From Bryopsis sp. KO-2023 (Eukaryota; Chlorophyta; Ulvophyceae; Bryopsidales; Bryopsidaceae): 64,000 nt of DNA. The notes under the pieces are model-generated. The model was not told where the DNA came from. It made no database searches and worked only from the letters and a program-made list of their open reading frames with translations. Location of the stretch: assembly GCA_030272585.1 (NCBI GenBank), contig BSYQ01000001.1, positions 9,439,001-9,503,000 of the forward strand, in the 5' to 3' direction. Position numbers and translations under genes: made by a program. Positions 56,900 through 64,000 of the stretch are shown in pieces. Each line of letters begins with the position of its first letter. The stretch's first letter is position 1.

Positions 56900-59800
56900 A
56901 TGGATTGCTTCTCCTTGTCCAGGCCGACTGGCGCGAGCTGTTCGTTTCGCAAACTCGCTCCACAATGCAAGGCTCACCGCAGAGCCCCCGCCGTCGCCAG
57001 CACTGGAGCTCCGTTAATTTTCCGACCCCAGGGGAGGTTTCTGGGGGGCTCGGTTTCGCGCGACGCTCCGTGTAGCGGGCAAGGCTCGCGGTCCGCCTGC
57101 CGAGCGGAAGTGACCGACGTTCTGCTGGGATTGGGGATCTTTCTCACACCCAGCGCGCTGTTTGCGCTGTATGCGCTCGTCATAGGCAAGGGGGATTTCG
57201 GGCAAGGATTTTCGCTGGCTCTGACGCAAATCAGCCGTGGTTACTTTCAACCAGACCTGGGAGGCGACAAAGTCCCCGTGTGCGACGGCGAGCTGAAGGA
57301 TTTGGTGGCCGCTGACGAGCCGTTGTTTTGCTTCTTGTACACTTGGTATGTGTGAAAAGCAGCGAATCAGCAAGGTTTCAAAAGCGACACAGATTTCACG
57401 GCCAACCGAATCGAATCCACACTGTGACTGATTTTTCCCTTCTATATGTACCTCAACCATCTAGTGACTAAGACCATGACATATAGCAAAAAGAGATACA
57501 TTCTTGATTTCCCCCTTCCGTTTGGAAAAGAAGGGGGGTTTTGCTGCAGTTCCTCTGGAGTTGGCCCCATCAGGAGAACGACATAACGTGTGTGTGTGTG
57601 TTTTCCCCCTTTCTGTGCTTGCCATCGTTAAATGAAGGGAAAAGATATATTCTTTTTTTAGATTTTTTGGGGAAAGGGGTTTGCATGAGCAGTGGCCAAC
57701 TAAAGTATCTGAGAAGGAGTGTGATTTTTTTAGGTTCATCAAGTTGGGAGGAGTATGGAAGCTGGAGTTTGGTCCGAAAGCGTTTTTGGTTGTTTCAGAC
57801 CCCGTGGTTGTCAGATATTTATTGAAGGTGAATTTGAGGGCGCTTCCTGCAATCCTTACCAGTAAAAAAATCGCAATACATGGTGTGAAAATCAAAGCAC
57901 TTGTCTGTAGTGCGGTTTTTCACCGGCGAATTTTAGAATGGAAAGTATAAAAACCAGCCTCCCTTGGGATTTTGAATTCACAGTGTGTGTGTTTTGTTCG
58001 TCTGAATTTTTCAGGAGAATGTTTTCAACTACAACAAAGGTGTCCTGGCGGAAATTTTGGAGCCTATCATGGGCAAAGGCCTCATTCCGGCAGACGTTGA
58101 AACTTGGAAACCGAGAAGGAGGGCGGTCGCTCCAGGGTTTCATGCGGCATACTTACAGGCCATGGCTAAAATGTTTGGGCGGTGCACTCAGAAAACGATC
58201 GACGAATTCGAAAAGCATCTGTCGAAAGAAGACCGTCCAGTCGTGAACATGGAGAAGGAATTTTTGAGCCTGGGGTTGGATATTATTGGACTAGGCGTTT
58301 TCAATTTTGATTTTGGAAGCATCACCACGGAATCGCCCGTCATCCAGGTAACTAACTCTTCGATCAGATTCTCCTGACCCAGATCGATGATCAAAATTCA
58401 AGCTTACTTTCTGTGTGAAAATTTTCATTATCGTTGTTTTAGTGTTTTCGCTTTCTGTTTTTTTTGCCTTCCCCAGGCGGTGTATGGTGTCCTGAAGGAA
58501 GCCGAACATCGATCGACGTTTTATTTTCCATACTGGGATATTCCAGGTGCATCCTTTGTGGTTCCTCGGCAGCGTGAGTTTCGAGCGGACCTCGCTGTCA
58601 TCAATGATTGTTTGGACGATTTGATTACACAAGCCAGGGAAAGCAGACAAGAGGAAGACCTTGAACATCTGCAGAACAGGGACTATTCAAAGGTAAAGTC
58701 AATGTGGTGATGCGAATTTTGTTGTAAACAAAATTCGAAACGGAAAAAAAAAAAGAAGTCAAGCATCCCAGAATCACTCGAAAATAAAAATCACAGCTGC
58801 TACAATTTTGTCATTTTGTTTTCTGTCTGACCTGGAAAGGTTACAATCCTTTTTTTTTTTTTTATAGCTGAAATGGGGGGGGGATATTATTCATTTCAAA
58901 GCAAAAGACACTGAGCTCATCCTTGGGGTGATGTTGGCTTATTTTTCCTCTCAGAAAGGGTGGTAGCTTCCCATAGAGATATACATACCTGTGCAAAAGC
59001 CGATGGGATTGTAATGTGCGAGCGCAGGTGTCGGATCCCTCGCTGCTGAGATTTTTGGTTGATCTTCGGGGGGAGGATGCCACCAATGTGCAACTGCGGG
59101 ATGATCTCATGACGATGTTGATTGCGGGGCACGAGACCACGGCGGCTGTGCTCACATGGTGCCTTTTCCTGTTGGTCCAGGACCAGCCGTGGCTGGACAA
59201 AGTCCTCGAAGAAATTGATGAACACGTAGGCGACGAAGCTCCAGGTATAGCAACACATCCCACCACCTGTGCAAATATTGGCGTCCTCCGATACACCCAG
59301 TCACAGATTGGTATTATTTTTTATTTTTTTTGGGGGGGGGGTTTGATGCATCAGGTGCTGCCGGTTGGTGTCCTGGTTTGACCGAATGGCATGTCTGACT
59401 TCGTTGCAGATCTGGAGGCCATCAAATCGCTTGAGAGTTTGCGTCTGAGTTTGATGGAATCGCTTCGCCTGTACCCACAACCTCCGATTCTGATTCGCCG
59501 GGCTATAAGTGCAGATGTGCTTCCGGGAGGCCTGGACGGCCCTGAGGAAGGGTTTCCGGTGGGGGAGGGGGCAGACATTTTTATATCCACATGGAATCTA
59601 CATCGATCACCTCATTTGTGGAAAGATGCCGACAAGTTCCGGCCGCAGCGCTTCAAGGAGCCGTTTGAAAACAAGAAATTTGGGGATAAGTGGGCAGGAT
59701 TTAGGCCTGGCGCGGAAGGCAACTTCCTGTACCCGAATGAGATCACGGCTGATTATGCTTTCGTGCCGTTTGGTGGGGGGGCTCGGAAATGCGTCGGTGA

Positions 59801-60193
59801 TCAGTTTGCAATCATGGAAGCCACGGTGGCCATGGCCATGCTGTTGAGAAGATTCAAGTGAGTAGTAGATTTTGCACATCGATTGCAAGTGTCGAACATT
59901 CCAACTGAAGGTTGTGCACCACACTCCGAAACGACGAAAAGAAAAGAATAATCACGCAGATGGGTAGTATTATTGCCCCTCCCCCCCCCGGGTCCCCTTC
60001 CAGCAGATATTGGATATGAAATATGGTGTTTTGCCTGTGCAGATTCACACTTCAGGGTAAACCAGAAGATATGAAAATGGCGACTGGTGCGACTATTCAC
60101 ACTGCCGATGGATTGATGATGACCATAGAAAAGAGAGAAGCTTCTACCTCCTCCTCGACGAAGTCGGAGGCGGTGGCCAGTTCTATTGCTTGA
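56900..60193 (+). CDS. CYP97-type cytochrome P450 (carotenoid hydroxylase family), 7 exons
   Basis: Exons are 56900-57345, 57734-57827, 58015-58347, 58477-58692, 59028-59244, 59410-59857 and 60043-60193, giving 634 residues. P450 hallmarks are present. The I-helix is AGHETT (about 397), the K-helix ExxR is ESLR (about 452), and the haem loop is [11 protein letters not shown], with the axial Cys near 561. [19 protein letters not shown], the MGKGLIPAD segment and the end [23 protein letters not shown] closely follow plant CYP97A/B/C beta- and epsilon-ring hydroxylases of carotenoids. The first 70-80 residues are Arg/Ser/Ala-rich, as in a plastid transit peptide, and the length exceeds a microsomal P450 accordingly. 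The gene suggests xanthophyll synthesis and a plastid. It lies between two copine genes, with no visible functional link. Confidence 0.88.
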
Positions 60194-61115
60194 ATTTCAT
60201 GACTAATTTTTTGAGCGAGAAGAAAGAGGGGAAGGGAAGGGATGCTTGCAAAAAGAAAAAAAAAAAGGGGGAAAAAAAACATCTAAAAAAAACAGGAAAC
60301 TAAAAACACAAAATTGACTATTGCGATTTGTTTTCGACTTCGTTTTTGTTTCTTCTCATCGGACTGAGAAGATTTTGGTAGGATTTTCATGTATGCATTT
60401 GTAAAACTAATGTTGGGGTGAAGGGGGTGGTTTTCTTTCCAATCAACACAAAAGCATCAAATGGAGAAATTTCTGTCTGGGGCACTGTCTGCATTGAGCT
60501 TTCCCAAGTCACATTAAGAGAAAAACAACAAATCTGACAGCTTCAGTTTGTCCAAAGCAGCCAATCAAAATTTTCAGAAAGTATCACAGCACAAGGGCGG
60601 AAAGTGTGACCGGCCAGTCACACTTTCCATCCACAAGTCAGAAGCTTTCGGGCATCTTCCGTGTGGCTCGAAAAGACCTCTCCTCTCTGTTCGATAGATA
60701 ACCCCCCTGCAACCTCAGCGGAGCTTCCAGCACTGCTTTACATTTGTGTTTGATTCGCTTTTCGATTCCCCAGTGTGTGAAGAACAGCTGTTTCATAAGG
60801 AGAGGAAGTTTGAAAGAAAAAAAAAACCCTTCGAGAAACGAGATTTTGTGCTTGTGAGTGTCGTTGAGCTGGTTCTATTTCTATATCATGGGCCAGTGCC
60901 TCTCTGCGCAACCAGAATTTCAGGTGTTTTAAGACGCTACGTTTCCTGAACGGTTTTTATCCCCCCCACAGAAACTCTTCTCGTCACTTTCGTTCGCCAG
61001 TTCTCTTTCATTTTCCGACCTTGTTTTGCAACCGTTGTCGCCTATTTCCCAAACTTTTAGATCTTTCGCTGCGACACGTTTGACAGGTTTGTTTTTTCGC
61101 GCCAACCAACAGAGC
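60194..61115. other. Intergenic upstream of copine copy 2
   Basis: The gap contains the 3' UTR of CYP97 and the promoter of copine copy 2, with a long hairpin at 60599-60628. No gene is supported. Confidence 0.4.
60599..60628. repeat. Perfect 12-bp inverted repeat
   Basis: GGAAAGTGTGAC and its reverse complement are separated by six bases (CGGCCA). It lies about 490 bp upstream of the copine start and could bind a dimeric factor; this is inference. Confidence 0.8.
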
Positions 61116-62069
61116 ATGGGTGCCACCGAGTCGAAGGCTGCCCCAGCAGCGAAGGCTCACAAGCCCACGTTCAAGAAAATCCTCGACCAATACGAGTCGA
61201 TCGAGGAAGTCCAGCAGGGCTTGAGAGAAGCGGGGCTGGAGTCGTCGCAACTGATCGTCGGGCTCGACTTCACGAAAAGCAACGAGTGGAGTGGGCAAAA
61301 GACATTCAATTCGAGATGCCTGCACTCCATAAGCCAAACGATGAACCCTTACGAGCATGCCCTATCCATCATTGCGAAAACAATGGCCCCCTTCGACGAC
61401 GACAATCTGATTCCCTGCTATGGCTTCGGAGACCTCACCAGCAAAGACAAAAAGGTTTTTTCGTTTTTCCCGGATAATCGCCCGGCCAACGGATTGCACG
61501 GCGCCATGATGCGATATCGCCAGATCGCACCGCACGTCCAACTGTCTGGACCGACCTCGTTTGCTCCGATCCTTCGTCAAGCTATGCGGACGGTGCTGGA
61601 AAACGGAAACGAATACCACATATTGGTCATAGTTGCTGATGGACAGGTAACGCCCAGTTGTTATCAAGACACCGTCGATGCGATCGTTCTGGCAAGCAAG
61701 CTGCCGCTCTCGATCGTTATGATCGGGGTGGGGGATGGACCCTGGGCGGACATGGAGAAGTTCGACGATGAGCTGCCCGCCAGGGCGTTCGACAATTTCC
61801 AGTTCGTGAATTTTGCCAAGGTTATGGGTCAGGCAGCGGTGTATCGAGAGGAGGAGAAAAAGGAGGCACATTTTGCAACACATGCATTGATGGAGATCCC
61901 GGAGCAGTACGGTTGCATTCAGAAACTGAGACTGATGGACCCCAGAAATACGTCTTCGGTGGTGGTTTCCCCACAAGTGAGGCATTGGCTGCCACCGCCG
62001 CCTCCCGTCCTTGCAGCAGATGCCAACTTTCTTGACAATGCTGCAAACGCTCCAGGGTTCGTTGGCTAG
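61116..62069 (+). CDS. Copine-like vWA domain protein, intronless, copy 2
   Basis: One frame of 317 residues begins MGATESKAAPAA, again with a Gly2 for myristoylation. The vWA/copine domain has the same order as copy 1: GLDFTKSNEWSG, LIPCYGFGDLTS, GPTSFAPIL, HILVIVADGQVT, VMIGVGDGPWAD. The Pro-rich tail (WLPPPPPVLAA) is also shared. The two proteins agree at most positions of the domain but differ in the linker and tail, so they are not a very recent duplication. No RING finger or C2 domain is encoded. An in-frame upstream extension without an ATG was not used. Confidence 0.87.
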   Translation: MGATESKAAPAAKAHKPTFKKILDQYESIEEVQQGLREAGLESSQLIVGLDFTKSNEWSGQKTFNSRCLHSISQTMNPYEHALSIIAKTMAPFDDDNLIPCYGFGDLTSKDKKVFSFFPDNRPANGLHGAMMRYRQIAPHVQLSGPTSFAPILRQAMRTVLENGNEYHILVIVADGQVTPSCYQDTVDAIVLASKLPLSIVMIGVGDGPWADMEKFDDELPARAFDNFQFVNFAKVMGQAAVYREEEKKEAHFATHALMEIPEQYGCIQKLRLMDPRNTSSVVVSPQVRHWLPPPPPVLAADANFLDNAANAPGFVG

Positions 62070-64000
62070 TTGGTTTTCTTGCTTCTTTCTCTGGGGATAT
62101 TTGCTTCGTTGTCGATGCGTGGATGTGTGTTTCTTTCATTTGGGGGGGGGGGGTATAGGTGACCATGGTTCGATTCCAGAAACACTGCATTTTATTTCAC
62201 TAATATTCCCACAACTTTTGCTGTGATATGGATACAGGTTTTGGGTTAGGGAAAAGTGTGGTGGATCTCTTCGATCCGCAGTTTTCTTAGTTGCATATTC
62301 AGGTTTATCTATTTCGCCATCGTTTCTTTTTGAGCTCACCCGACTAGGTTAAATTCGTGCATTTTCATTTTTTTTTGCTTTCGGGAACATGTAAAATATT
62401 AGGATCTTAAGTGTTGTGGTAAGAAAATTGATCCAGTGTAGCATATACAATTGATGTAACATGGGAGCTGTTTGAAAAAGAAAGGAGGTTTCTTATACTT
62501 GGAGAGCTGGGTATTCAACCAGGGGACAAGAGAGGTGAAAAAAAAATCAGCACAGAATCGGGAACCTGTCTTTTTCTGTTTCATCTCACCTTAACCTTTC
62601 CATACTCCAATGCATAGGTGAAGAAATATTGCATCAGCAGGGACTGGAGCGTTGTGGTAAGAAGCAGCCCCACATCCAAAAGTTGCCGAATAAAACAAAT
62701 GGCACCCACACAACTAAATCCACCAAAATATTCAAAACGAGAGGAAGTATTGGAGGGAGGGCATCCACTGTCCAATTCCAGGTGTCTGGGACTACCCATA
62801 TCTGACCTTTTTGCTCTGTTGCAATCCTGCTCCTGCTATCTGTGATTGTTTCTTTTTTTGTTCCTTTTCCTCTCCATCTTACCCAGCAAAAACAAAACAA
62901 AACAGAAACAGGAGTGTTTTCTTTTTATCAAAGAATTAAACTCTGCCAAATATTTTTCAAGCCCAAAATTGGGGAAACAAGATTGGAATGCTTTGTGCAT
63001 TAGTTTCAGAAATAACAGATTGATGTGATGAGAATTGATACTCAATTTCCATTTTTTTTTTCTGTTTGTTTGATGGAAGGAACCCTGTTGGATCGATTTC
63101 AATTATCGTCAGCATGGTGATTGATCATTGGAATAATCCATGGGGCCATAAAAGGACTGCTGACAAAAAGTAACAGCAGTATGTTTCATAATGACTGAGG
63201 GCTTGGGCAGCATCTTTTGGTGAAAGACGTTTCACTGCTGTTTTCAAATAGGTTTGCATTCACCATCGATCAATGTGGTCGAACAAACTTCAAACAAATT
63301 GAAAGAGATCAGATGATGACCCGTGGCATTAAAACTGTGGAGAGCACCTTAAAACACCCCATCCTAACAACAGAAAACCACCACAGCGAACCCGCCGCTC
63401 CAAAAACATGTCCAATCAATCCTTCGAGCTCCCGCACTTATTACATCAACCTTTCGAGACAAATTTGAGAGGCTGGAAACCCAACGACGAAAACACTTTT
63501 TACAGACTTTCCCCAGAACTTCGATTGACACAGAACCAACCCTTCTCTCCCCCCCCCCCCAAAAAAAAAGGGCTCCCTACCTAAAAAAGAAAAAACAATT
63601 TCACATATTTGTACATCCCCTTCTTGATCATGTAACCCACAGCAGGAATTCCTGCTTCCAAAAATATAATCCATCACCTACTGGCCCCTCGAAAGGGGAT
63701 ATCCATTTCCCTTGTTCTACCATTCCACTCGTTTTACTGTGGAAAAATATATATGTGTGTGTGTGCATTGTCCTGTGGATAGTGAATTTTTCTTTCTTTC
63801 ACTTGTCTTTGGAGTCCTCCGGTTGGATTTCGGCGGATAAGTTGCTCATTTCAATACCCCCTGTTGAAAACACAACACACACACCCTCAGATACCCACGA
63901 CAATTAATTTCACTCAATTGTTGCCAACAGATGGAATCGAAAAAAAATAAAATTCTACCACTGCATCCACCAACCCCCAACACCTACATGACTGACCAGA
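62070..64000. other. Intergenic, possible weak minus-strand exons
   Basis: No complete gene can be modelled. A minus-strand frame at 62588-62799 is hydrophobic (LLLTTTLQSLLMQYFF). A short frame beginning MSNLSAEIQPEDSKD at 63849 ends at a donor (63803). Another piece near 63600-63670 reads GIPAVGYMIKKGMYKY. These could be exons of one membrane protein gene, but phases do not join, so I leave them unassigned. A (TG)n run is near 63755. Confidence 0.25.

Overview
The window is nuclear DNA of an intron-rich, probably plastid-bearing microbial eukaryote. Introns are mostly 80-560 bp, GT-AG (one GC-AG), with pyrimidine-rich 3' ends. Intergenic DNA is full of homopolymer and microsatellite runs. 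I see no operons, CRISPR or bacterial signals. A plastid is suggested by a CYP97-type P450 (carotenoid hydroxylase family), and TTTAGGG telomere-type repeats occur inside a small transposon. I cannot name the species; an alga of the alveolate, rhizarian, cryptophyte or stramenopile kind is only a guess. Gene models below were joined by hand from splice signals and reading-frame continuity, so exon ends are predictions.

Left part (1-20 kb): an OSCA/CSC1/TMEM63-like membrane protein (+), a FoP/CHTOP-like RGG mRNA-export factor (-) head to head with a BET-type bromodomain/NET protein (+), a secreted multi-Kazal protein (+), an acylated SnRK2-like protein kinase (+), then about 2.6 kb of simple sequence and a short-chain dehydrogenase (+).

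Middle part (21-43 kb): a 13-exon presequence protease (-), a secreted protein with two folate-receptor-like modules (+), a LINE with an uninterrupted 1059-residue reverse transcriptase/restriction-like endonuclease ORF (-), and a TPR-CobW/ZNG1 fusion (-) whose start codon overlaps that of a small divergent gene (+). A gene-poor stretch follows, holding tRNA-like sequences and a Mutator-like MITE with 59-bp inverted repeats and a 9-bp target duplication.

Right part (43-64 kb): an OXA1/YidC insertase with C-terminal TPRs (+), a FAR-17a/AIG1-like membrane protein (-), a HAD phosphatase (+), a pair of small divergent genes, and a CYP97 gene (+) lying between two intronless copine-like vWA genes. 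The last 1.9 kb has no gene I can model. Several neighbours are head to head (FoP/BET, PreP/folate-receptor-like, ZNG1/small gene, AIG1/HAD, two small genes), so shared promoters are likely. The genes look like an ordinary mix of housekeeping and surface functions rather than one pathway. The most unusual features are the overlapping start codons, the TPR-ZNG1 fusion, the intact LINE with a dispersed tRNA-like 5' repeat, and the MITE with telomeric sequence in its core.
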